From Porphyromonadaceae bacterium UBA7048 (lineage in GTDB: Bacteria > Bacteroidota > Bacteroidia > Bacteroidales > Muribaculaceae): a DNA stretch of 12,908 nucleotides. The translations under genes and the position numbers were made by a program. The DNA lies in the NCBI GenBank assembly GCA_002493945.1, contig DLAL01000059.1:1-12908 (forward strand). Reading direction: 5' to 3'. Positions 6,720-12,908 of the stretch are shown piece after piece. Position 1 is the stretch's first letter, and every line of letters starts with the position of its first letter. The notes beneath the pieces were generated by a model. The model did no database searches and had not been told where the DNA came from. It saw only the letters and a program-made list of their open reading frames with translations.

Positions 6720-7892
6720 GTGAAACATTCTCAAAAGAATATAGCAGTGCTCGGCGCTACCGGTTCGATCGGTACGCAGGCACTCGATATAATTGCCCGT
6801 TATCCTGATCGTTATCGCGCCGTGGTGCTGTCGGCCGGAAGCCGTGTCGACGAATTGATTGAAGCTGCCCGCAAGCACCGTCCGCGTCTGGCCATCATAG
6901 CCCGTGAGGACCTTCTGCCCAAACTGCGTGCCGCCCTGGAGCCGCTCGGCATAGCCACCGCGGCCGGCCCGCGAGCACTCGCCGAATGTGTGGAGGCCGA
7001 CGATGTCGACACTGTCCTCACGGCTACGGTAGGATACAGCGGTCTCGAGCCGACTCTGCATGCCATCGCCGCGGGCAAGGACATAGCCCTCGCAAACAAG
7101 GAGACTCTCGTTGTGGCCGGCGACCTCATCACGCGTCTGCTCCGTCATTCGGAGACGAAGATTTATCCTGTGGATTCCGAACATTCGGCCATCGCCCAGT
7201 GTCTTATAGGCGAAGACCCGGCGCGTGTGGAGCGCCTTCTCATCACAGCCTCGGGCGGTCCCTTCCGCACGTGGGAGACATGGCGTATAGCCGACGCTAC
7301 GGCTGCCGATGCCCTGAGGCATCCCAACTGGTCGATGGGAGCCAAGATTACGATTGACTCGGCCACGATGCTCAACAAGGCATTCGAGATCATCGAGGCC
7401 CACCATCTCTTCGGCGTCGCGCCCGAGCGCATCGAGGCAGTGGTGCATCCGCAGTCGATAGTGCATTCGATGGTTGAGTTCGTCGACGGAGCTGTCAAGG
7501 CGCAGCTCGGTGTCCCCGACATGCACCTGCCTATCGCCTACGCCCTCGGCGAGCACACACGCCTCGATGGTGTCTCGCGCCGCTTGCATCTGGCCGACTA
7601 TGCCACGCTGACTTTCGAGAAGCCCGATACGCAGAAATTCCCCTGTCTCGGGTTCGCACATATCTGTCTTGACCGTCGCGGAACGGCAGCATGTGCCGTC
7701 AATGCGGCCAACGAGATTGCCGTAGCGCACTTCCTCCGTGGCGAACTCTCGTTCCCTGGCATCTACGAGACCATAGCGCGCACCCTTGACGACACCACTT
7801 TCATTGACTCGCCGATATACGACGACTATGTAGCCGTCAACGACGAAGCCCGTCGGCGTGCCGAGGAGTTCTGCAAGACTATCCGGAAATAA
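6720..7892 (+). CDS. dxr: 1-deoxy-D-xylulose 5-phosphate reductoisomerase
   Basis: This cytoplasmic enzyme makes 2-C-methyl-D-erythritol 4-phosphate from 1-deoxy-D-xylulose 5-phosphate using NADPH and a divalent metal. It is the committed step of the non-mevalonate isoprenoid pathway and the target of fosmidomycin. Length is 390 residues, normal for the family. The NADPH-binding loop is GATGSIGTQALDII near the N-terminus. ANKETLVVAG, then VDSEHSAIAQC (metal-binding Asp and Glu), TASGGPF, HPNWSMGAKITIDSATMLNK and HPQSIVHSMVEF follow in the usual order. The likely start is GTG at 6720, because it yields MKHSQKNIAVLGATG, the standard length before the nucleotide loop; there is no Shine-Dalgarno match. 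It is the first gene after the promoter at 6647, with rseP 33 bases downstream. The two genes also lie near each other in E. coli. Confidence 0.97.
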   Translation: MKHSQKNIAVLGATGSIGTQALDIIARYPDRYRAVVLSAGSRVDELIEAARKHRPRLAIIAREDLLPKLRAALEPLGIATAAGPRALAECVEADDVDTVLTATVGYSGLEPTLHAIAAGKDIALANKETLVVAGDLITRLLRHSETKIYPVDSEHSAIAQCLIGEDPARVERLLITASGGPFRTWETWRIADATAADALRHPNWSMGAKITIDSATMLNKAFEIIEAHHLFGVAPERIEAVVHPQSIVHSMVEFVDGAVKAQLGVPDMHLPIAYALGEHTRLDGVSRRLHLADYATLTFEKPDTQKFPCLGFAHICLDRRGTAACAVNAANEIAVAHFLRGELSFPGIYETIARTLDDTTFIDSPIYDDYVAVNDEARRRAEEFCKTIRK

Positions 7893-7925
7893 CCACCTGC
7901 AATAATACGAAACAACATACACTAA

Positions 7926-9356
7926 ATGGATATACTTATCAAAGCCGCCCAGCTTATTGTGGCGCTCGTCATACTGGTGACAGTGCACGAGTTCGGGCAC
8001 TATATCTTCGCCCGCATCTTCGGGGTGAAGGTCAACCGCTTCTATCTCTTCTTCAATCCCTATTTCTCCATACTGCGCTACAACCCCAAGGAAGGTCGAC
8101 TCGACTTCTTCGCGCGCAACGGCGAGCCGGGCAAGCTGTCGGTGAAAGTCGGCAAGCCCGTCGCAGACCGTCCTGACGGCAAAGCCACATGGCGCGACAC
8201 TGTCTACGGACTCGGATGGGTACCTTTGGGAGGCTACTGCGACATCGCCGGTATGGTCGACGAGACCAAGGACGCCTCGCAGCTCGAGTCCACGCCTCAG
8301 CCCTGGGAGCTCCGCAGCAAGCCGGCATGGCAGCGTCTGTGCGTCATGGTGGCCGGCGTGGTGCTCAACTTCGTGCTTGCCATCATTATATATATAGGTA
8401 TAGCCTTCCACTGGGGCGACGACGTGGTGCCGCTGCAGGCCATGACCGAAGGTATGGACTTCAGCCAGGAGTTCCGTGACTCCGGATTCCGTGACGGCGA
8501 TATCCTGCTCACGCTCGACGGCAAGCCTCTCGACTCGAAGGACTACTCGCTGGCCTGGGATATGATACAGCCCGGCGCCCGTGTGGGCGTGCTGCGGCAG
8601 GGCGATACGACGGAAGTGGTCGTGAGCAAGGAACTCATCGGCAAGATTGCCTCCAAAGGCAAGGACTTCGTGCCGATGTCGCCCCGTGTGCCCGTCTATG
8701 TGGCCAAGGTGGTCAGCGGCGAGCCTGCCGCTCATGCCGGACTCCTCCCCGGCGACCGCATCCTCACGGTCGGCCCTGACACAGTGCCGTCGATAACCGA
8801 ATTCCTGCCTGCCCTGAAGGCTCACAGCGGCGATACGGTGGCCATGCGGCTCATCCGTGCCGACGGACGTCCCGACGTGGTCAGCGTAGGCATCTCCGAT
8901 GCAGGCAAAATCGGCATACAGATGCTCAGCCCTGTCGAGATATTCGACCGTCAGACCATCCGCTACTCGTTCTTCGAGTCCATCCCGCGCGGCTGGGAGA
9001 TAGGTGTCGACCGTCTTGTCAGCTACGTGTCGTCGCTCAAGCTCGTGTTCACCAAGGAAGGCGCGCAGAGCCTCGGCGGTTTCGGCACGCTCGGCGACCT
9101 TTTCCCCACGTCGTGGAACTGGTATCAGTTCTGGCAGATTACGGCCTTCCTGTCCATCATTCTTGCATTCATGAACATCATTCCCATACCCGGCCTCGAC
9201 GGCGGCTACACGCTCTTCCTCATCGTGGAGATGCTCACAGGCCGCAAGCCCGGCGACAAGTTCCTCGAAGTGGTCAATACGTGCGGCTTCGTGTTCCTGC
9301 TCCTGCTGCTGGTCTACGCCAATGGTAATGATATATACCGGTTCTTCATCAAGTAA
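7926..9356 (+). CDS. rseP: RIP metalloprotease RseP (site-2 protease family, M50)
   Basis: This inner-membrane zinc protease cuts transmembrane segments, classically anti-sigma factors and leftover signal peptides. It has 476 residues. The first helix holds HEFGH (21-25) with the zinc-binding histidines and catalytic Glu22. A Bacteroidota-type insertion follows (about 40-95, FFNPYFSILRYNPKEG and PDGKATWRDTVYGLGW). A second helix lies at about 135-160, and two PDZ-like domains have carboxylate-binding regions around residues 186 and 270 (GFRDGDILLTLDG and AGLLPGDRILTV). Near the C-terminus NIIPIPGLDGGY supplies the third zinc ligand, Asp425. The residue after LDGG is Tyr428 where RseP proteins usually have His. 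A final helix and YANGNDIYRF close the protein, as in Bacteroidales homologues. No RseA-like anti-sigma factor is present here. The methyltransferase gene starts nine bases after the stop. Confidence 0.95.
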   Translation: MDILIKAAQLIVALVILVTVHEFGHYIFARIFGVKVNRFYLFFNPYFSILRYNPKEGRLDFFARNGEPGKLSVKVGKPVADRPDGKATWRDTVYGLGWVPLGGYCDIAGMVDETKDASQLESTPQPWELRSKPAWQRLCVMVAGVVLNFVLAIIIYIGIAFHWGDDVVPLQAMTEGMDFSQEFRDSGFRDGDILLTLDGKPLDSKDYSLAWDMIQPGARVGVLRQGDTTEVVVSKELIGKIASKGKDFVPMSPRVPVYVAKVVSGEPAAHAGLLPGDRILTVGPDTVPSITEFLPALKAHSGDTVAMRLIRADGRPDVVSVGISDAGKIGIQMLSPVEIFDRQTIRYSFFESIPRGWEIGVDRLVSYVSSLKLVFTKEGAQSLGGFGTLGDLFPTSWNWYQFWQITAFLSIILAFMNIIPIPGLDGGYTLFLIVEMLTGRKPGDKFLEVVNTCGFVFLLLLLVYANGNDIYRFFIK

Positions 9357-9365
9357 GCATCAACA

Positions 9366-10589
9366 ATGAAACATACACTCGCAAAGACCGACGCAGGGCT
9401 TCCCCTGCTCACTCTCCGCAAAGGCAAGGAGGAATCGCTCGACCGCTTCCATCCCTGGGTATTCTCCGGCGCCCTGACATTCATGCCGCAGGAAGGCGAC
9501 GGAGTAGAGGAGGGCGACCTCGTCGCCGTAGCCGCCTCCGACGGGCGCCTTATCGGCACGGGCCACTTCCAGATAGGCAGCATCGCCGTGCGCATGCTCT
9601 CGTTCGACCCCTCGGAGACTGTAGACGAGACATTCTTCCGCACACGTCTCGACCAGGCGCTCGCCATGCGCCGTGTGCTCGGACTGCCGTCGGAGTCGAC
9701 CGACGCGTTTCGCCTCGTTCACGGCGAGGGCGACTTCCTGCCCGGACTTGTCGTGGACGTCTACGGCGCCACGGCTGTGGTGCAGGCTCATTCGCCGGGC
9801 ATGCACTTCGCGCGCAGTATTATAGCTTCGGCACTGACCGAGATGTCAGGCCTCGGCATACGCAGCGTGTACTACAAGTCGGAGACCACGCTTCCCTACA
9901 AAGCCCGGCTCGACCCCGAGAACGGCTATCTCGTAGGCGAATTCATCTCCGACATGGCGCTTGAGAACGGCCTGAAGTTCCGCATCGACTGGCTCCGCGG
10001 ACAGAAGACAGGATTTTTCGTTGACCAGCGCGACAACCGCGCGCTTGTGGGCCGGTACAGCGCCGGACGGTCAGTTCTCAACATGTTCTGCTACACGGGC
10101 GGCTTCTCCGTCTACGCCCTCGCAGGCGGCGCGCGTGAGGTGGTGTCGGTCGACTCGTCGGCCAAGGCCATAAGCCTCACGGACGCCAATGTGGCTCTCA
10201 ACTTCGACAACACCTCGCGCCACACGTCGCACGCCGAGGACGCCTTCAAGTATCTCGACGCCATGGAGTCGGGGCGCCACGACCTCATCATCCTCGACCC
10301 TCCGGCATTCGCCAAGCACCGCAGCGCGCTCCACAATGCCCTTCAGGGTTATCGCCGTCTCAATGCCAAGGCTTTCGAGAAAATCGCTCCCGGCGGCATC
10401 CTCTTCACCTTCTCGTGCTCGCAGGCCGTCAGCCGCGAGCAGTTCCGTTTGGCCGTATTCAGCGCCGCCGCCCAGTCAGGCCGTCGCGTGCGCATACTCC
10501 ATCAGCTCACCCAGCCGGCCGACCATCCGGTGAACATATACCATCCCGAAGGTGAGTATCTCAAAGGACTCGTACTGTACGTAGAATAA
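9366..10589 (+). CDS. rlmI: Class I SAM-dependent rRNA methyltransferase, RlmI-like (23S rRNA m5C)
   Basis: This enzyme is predicted to place a methyl group on C5 of a cytosine of 23S rRNA (C1962 in E. coli) using S-adenosylmethionine. Length is 407 residues against 396 for E. coli RlmI. An N-terminal PUA domain occupies about 1-80 (FHPWVFSGALTFMPQ onward). A central linker domain is followed by the Rossmann methyltransferase domain. SAM motif I is LNMFCYTGGFSVYAL, followed by VVSVDSSAKAI. The catalytic motif is LDPPAF with Asp311, and TFSCSQAVS carries Cys351, matching the C-terminal cysteine motif of the family. GQKTGFFVDQRDNR before the SAM domain is also characteristic. It sits in the dxr-rseP run, nine bases after rseP and 14 before the peptidase gene, with no visible internal promoter. 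Fold and family are firm; the exact target base is by homology only. Confidence 0.9.
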   Translation: MKHTLAKTDAGLPLLTLRKGKEESLDRFHPWVFSGALTFMPQEGDGVEEGDLVAVAASDGRLIGTGHFQIGSIAVRMLSFDPSETVDETFFRTRLDQALAMRRVLGLPSESTDAFRLVHGEGDFLPGLVVDVYGATAVVQAHSPGMHFARSIIASALTEMSGLGIRSVYYKSETTLPYKARLDPENGYLVGEFISDMALENGLKFRIDWLRGQKTGFFVDQRDNRALVGRYSAGRSVLNMFCYTGGFSVYALAGGAREVVSVDSSAKAISLTDANVALNFDNTSRHTSHAEDAFKYLDAMESGRHDLIILDPPAFAKHRSALHNALQGYRRLNAKAFEKIAPGGILFTFSCSQAVSREQFRLAVFSAAAQSGRRVRILHQLTQPADHPVNIYHPEGEYLKGLVLYVE

Positions 10590-10603
10590 TATCCGCATAT
10601 TTT

Positions 10604-12628
10604 ATGAAAAAACTAATCATCGCAGCAGCAATGGCATCAGTACTGATGGCACCCTCGTGCTCACGTACGGCCCGGCAGGCCGCTCCGGACGACGATTTCA
10701 ACTACCACGTCGACCGTTTCGCCGATATCGAAGTGCTCCGCTACAAAGTGCCTGACTTCGACAGTCTCTCCCTCAACCAGAAGATTCTGGTCTACTATCT
10801 CACCGAAGCAGCCCTCTGGGGCCGCGACATCCTCTGGGACCAGCACAACATCGACAACCTCGCTATCCGCGACCTCCTCGAGAATGTCTACACCAACTAC
10901 AGCGGCGACCGCAACAGCGCCGATTTCAAGGCTTTCGAGACCTACGTCAAGCAGGTATGGTTCGGCAGCGGCATCCATCATCACTACAGCACCGACAAGT
11001 TCACTCCGGCTTTCTCGCGCGAATTCCTCGAAGCGCAGATTGCCGCACTTCCTGCCGACAAGGCTGTGGCCGACACCGACCATCTTCTTGAAGTCATCTT
11101 CAATCCCGAGGTGGCCAAGAAGCGCGTGAACCAGGCTGCCGGCGAGGACCTCATCCTTACCAGCGCCAATAACCTCTATGAAGCCGGCCTCACCCAGCCC
11201 GAAGTCGAGGCATACTATGCTTCCATCAAGGTTCCCGGCGACGAGACTCCCATATCCTACGGCCTCAATACGCGCCTCAAGAAAGTGGACGGAAAGGTCG
11301 TCGAAGAGCAGTATAAGATAGGCGGACTCTACTCGTCGGCCATCGAGCACATCGTGACCAACCTCGACAGCGCACGCGCCTATGCCGAGAATCCTGCTCA
11401 GAAGCAGATCATCGAGAGCCTTATCGACTACTACCGCACAGGCGACCTCGCCACCTTCGACAAGTACTCCATCGAGTGGGCCGAGGACACCGCATCGCAG
11501 GTCGACTTCATCAACGGATTCATCGAAGACTATGATGACCCTCTGGGTATGACAGGCGCCTGGGAGTCGATTGTCAACTTCAAGAACATCGACGCCAGCG
11601 AGCGCACCGAGGTGCTCAGCGCCAATGCGCAGTGGTTCGAGGACAATTCACCCACAGACCCCAAATTCAAGAAGGACACCGTAAAGGGTGTTTCGGCCAA
11701 GGTCATCACCGCAGCCATCCTTGCCGGTGACGCCTATCCCGCCACCCCTATCGGCATAAACCTTCCCAATGCCAACTGGATTCGCGCTGCCCACGGCTCG
11801 AAGAGCGTGACGCTTGAAAACATCACTCAGGCTTACGACGCAGCATCGCACGGCGACGGCTTCAATGAAGAGTTCGTCATCGACCAGCCCACGCGCGACC
11901 TCCTTGACAAATATCTCTTCATCACCGATAACCTCCATACCGACCTCCACGAGTGTCTCGGCCACGGTTCGGGCAAGCTCCTCCCCGGAACAGAGCGTGA
12001 CGCCCTCAAGGCTCACGGCTCGACCATCGAGGAAGCACGCGCCGACCTCTTCGCGCTCTATTACCTCGCCGACCCGAAACTCATCGAAATCGGTCTCCTC
12101 GACAATCCTGACGCATACAAGGCCGAATACTACAAGTACATTCTCAACGGCATGATGACCCAGCTCATGCGCATCGAGCCCGGCAAGAACGTCGAGGAAG
12201 CCCACATGCGCAACCGCAAGCTCATCGCCGAATGGTGCTATGAGAAAGGCCGCGCCGACAACGTCATCGAACTCGTCAAGGACGAGCAGGGCAAGACCTT
12301 CATCCGCATCAACGACTATCAGGCCCTCCGCAATCTCTTCGGCCAGCTCCTCACCGAGATTCAGCGCATCACATCTGAGGGCGACTACCCTGCTGCAGCA
12401 GAGCTCGTAGAGACCTATGCCGTCAAAGTCGACCCCGAACTCCATAAGGAAGTTCTCGACCGCTACTCGCATCTTGACATCGCTCCCTACAAGGGCTTTG
12501 TCAACCCCGTCTACACGCTTGTGCGCGACGAGCAGGGCAACATCACCGATGTCAAGGTCAGCTACGACGAGTCGTACACCGACCAGATGCTCCGTTATAG
12601 CCGCGATTATAACGGCCTCCGCAAATAA
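10604..12628 (+). CDS. Dipeptidyl peptidase III (M49), predicted lipoprotein
   Basis: This zinc exopeptidase removes dipeptides from the N-termini of short peptides. Length is 674 residues, essentially that of the B. thetaiotaomicron enzyme and shorter than the roughly 730-residue animal forms. The M49 zinc motif is HECLGH (449-454), with ligands His449 and His454 and catalytic Glu450. The second motif is EEARAD, with ligand Glu477. These numbers are one more than those I recall for the B. thetaiotaomicron protein. Cys451 inside the motif is also a Bacteroidales trait. The N-terminus is a lipoprotein signal (MKKLIIAAAM, then MAPS-C with Cys19), so it should be exported and lipid-anchored. The residues after Cys (SRTAR) lack the acidic run of Bacteroidota surface-export signals, so a periplasmic location is more likely (inference). 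It is the last gene before the terminators and may feed on peptides in the periplasm. Confidence 0.93.
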   Translation: MKKLIIAAAMASVLMAPSCSRTARQAAPDDDFNYHVDRFADIEVLRYKVPDFDSLSLNQKILVYYLTEAALWGRDILWDQHNIDNLAIRDLLENVYTNYSGDRNSADFKAFETYVKQVWFGSGIHHHYSTDKFTPAFSREFLEAQIAALPADKAVADTDHLLEVIFNPEVAKKRVNQAAGEDLILTSANNLYEAGLTQPEVEAYYASIKVPGDETPISYGLNTRLKKVDGKVVEEQYKIGGLYSSAIEHIVTNLDSARAYAENPAQKQIIESLIDYYRTGDLATFDKYSIEWAEDTASQVDFINGFIEDYDDPLGMTGAWESIVNFKNIDASERTEVLSANAQWFEDNSPTDPKFKKDTVKGVSAKVITAAILAGDAYPATPIGINLPNANWIRAAHGSKSVTLENITQAYDAASHGDGFNEEFVIDQPTRDLLDKYLFITDNLHTDLHECLGHGSGKLLPGTERDALKAHGSTIEEARADLFALYYLADPKLIEIGLLDNPDAYKAEYYKYILNGMMTQLMRIEPGKNVEEAHMRNRKLIAEWCYEKGRADNVIELVKDEQGKTFIRINDYQALRNLFGQLLTEIQRITSEGDYPAAAELVETYAVKVDPELHKEVLDRYSHLDIAPYKGFVNPVYTLVRDEQGNITDVKVSYDESYTDQMLRYSRDYNGLRK

Positions 12629-12644
12629 TCATCAACATTTCATC

Positions 12645-12662
12645 CCGGCCTTTTGAGGCCGG
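12645..12662 (+). terminator. GC-rich hairpin after the peptidase gene
   Basis: CCGGCCT (12645-12651) and AGGCCGG (12656-12662) form a seven-pair stem around a TTTG loop, 16 bases after the stop codon. It lacks a T run downstream, so alone it is a weak terminator; it may act as an RNA 3' stabiliser or a first pause ahead of the next hairpin. Confidence 0.5.
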
Positions 12663-12678
12663 AATGACTTCAATCAAG

Positions 12679-12717
12679 AAATCGAGCCGGAAAGTCATAT
12701 TTTTCGGCTCGATTTTT
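12679..12717 (+). terminator. Rho-independent terminator of the dxr-peptidase unit
   Basis: Bases 12679-12689 (AAATCGAGCCG) pair with 12705-12715 (CGGCTCGATTT), giving an 11-pair stem with a 15-base loop. The descending arm runs directly into a five-T tract (12713-12717). This is the only convincing intrinsic terminator in the window. Confidence 0.75.
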
Positions 12718-12799
12718 CTGTTTATACAATTCGTTGTAAAATAGCCATTTAGCAAGATTGAGAAATTTTTTTCAAAAAAATATTGAAAAAAGTGTCAGA

Positions 12800-12822
12800 A
12801 ATATTTGGTGGAGCCAAATATT
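12800..12822. repeat. 9-bp perfect inverted repeat in the tRNA promoter
   Basis: AATATTTGG (12800-12808) and CCAAATATT (12814-12822) are exact inverted copies around the five bases TGGAG. The left arm contains the -33 TTTG and the right arm lies in the spacer before the -7 element. It could be an operator or simply an AT-rich chance symmetry. Confidence 0.55.
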
Positions 12823-12836
12823 CGTCGTAACTTTGC
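12804..12836 (+). promoter_or_regulatory. Bacteroidota-type promoter of the terminal tRNA
   Basis: TTTG (12804-12807) and TAACTTTGC (12828-12836) are 20 bases apart, matching the -33/-7 consensus. Transcription should start near 12842, about 45 bases before the tRNA. An upstream AT-rich block (T7 at 12766-12772, A7 at 12774-12780, then GAAAAAA) looks like an UP element, as expected for a stable-RNA gene. Confidence 0.75.
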
Positions 12837-12886
12837 AGCGCAAAAGGGAAATAAACGACACCAAAACGTTGAAAACCTGAGCAAAT

Positions 12887-12908
12887 TGCCTTGTGGTGTA
12901 ATGGTAGC
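12887..12908 (+). tRNA. tRNA, probably tRNA-Gln, cut by the window end
   Basis: Only the first 22 bases are present. Taking TGCCTTG as the 5' acceptor strand, TG fills positions 8-9, GTGT the D stem, and AATGGTA the D loop with its invariant GG. The remaining GC begins the returning D-stem strand. A U at position 1 is typical of bacterial tRNA-Gln, and the D arm resembles the Gln form in Bacteroidales. The anticodon lies outside the window, so the amino acid is not proven. Confidence 0.65.

Noticed and set aside
6487..6723. Small frames on both strands across the hicA/dxr intergenic region (75-76 codons)
   Set aside because: They run through two good promoters and the 5' end of hicA, with unbiased composition and no known domain.
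6693..8825. 710-codon open reading frame on the minus strand opposite dxr and rseP
   Set aside because: It is in codon register with dxr and rseP. Antisense stops there need TTA, CTA or TCA codons on the plus strand, which this GC-rich genome avoids. The translation is rich in Arg, His, Glu and Gly with no recognisable domain, while the plus strand holds two well-known enzymes.
10571..10581. Palindrome CGTAC-T-GTACG just before the peptidase gene
   Set aside because: It lies inside the last codons of the methyltransferase gene (Val-Leu-Tyr-Val), has no promoter around it and no T run after it, so it is probably a coincidence of codon choice.
12760..12792. T7-C-A7 tract as a hairpin terminator or repeat element
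   Set aside because: A stem with a one-base loop cannot form well, and the tract is better read as AT-rich DNA upstream of the tRNA promoter.
1..12908. CRISPR array, insertion sequence, prophage or integrative element
   Set aside because: I saw no spaced direct repeats, transposase, recombinase or terminal inverted repeats. The terminal tRNA could be an attachment site, but only its first 22 bases are present.

Overview
The window looks like chromosome from a GC-rich member of the Bacteroidales (phylum Bacteroidota), perhaps Muribaculaceae-like; the family is a guess. The phylum call rests on three promoters of the Bacteroidota type (TTG or TTTG near -33, TAnnTTTG near -7), on weak or absent Shine-Dalgarno sequences, and on the protein types: a Bacteroidales-style RseP and a dipeptidyl peptidase III whose active-site numbering is within one residue of the B. 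thetaiotaomicron enzyme.

Region 1 (1-5933, plus strand) is a tightly packed export operon. It encodes a TolC-family outer-membrane channel (5' end outside the window), a HlyD/YbhG-like periplasmic adaptor with a lipoprotein signal, two ABC ATPases and two ABC-2 permeases. Order and content match E. coli ybhG-ybhF-ybhS-ybhR, except that the double-ATPase YbhF is split into two genes joined by an ATGA overlap. The second permease has a one-base frameshift near 5605, so the pump is either newly inactivated or carries a sequencing error.

Region 2 (5950-6606, minus strand) is a low-GC hicA-hicB toxin-antitoxin pair convergent with the export operon. It has its own promoter, and an inverted repeat overlaps the -7 element.

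Region 3 (6647-12717, plus strand) is a housekeeping run: dxr (isoprenoid precursor synthesis), rseP (intramembrane protease), an RlmI-like 23S rRNA cytosine methyltransferase and a lipoprotein dipeptidyl peptidase III. Gaps of 33, 9 and 14 bases suggest a single transcript from the promoter before dxr. That promoter carries a perfect 12-bp palindrome in its spacer. Two hairpins close the unit.

Region 4 (12718-12908) is AT-rich DNA with a strong promoter and the first 22 bases of a tRNA, probably tRNA-Gln, cut by the window end.

No stretch over 300 bases lacks a gene; the longest non-coding interval is 12629-12886. I found no IS element, CRISPR array, phage gene or clearly new multi-gene system. 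The best leads are the frameshifted permease, the one-good-site/one-degenerate-site ATPase pair, and the palindromes inside the promoters.
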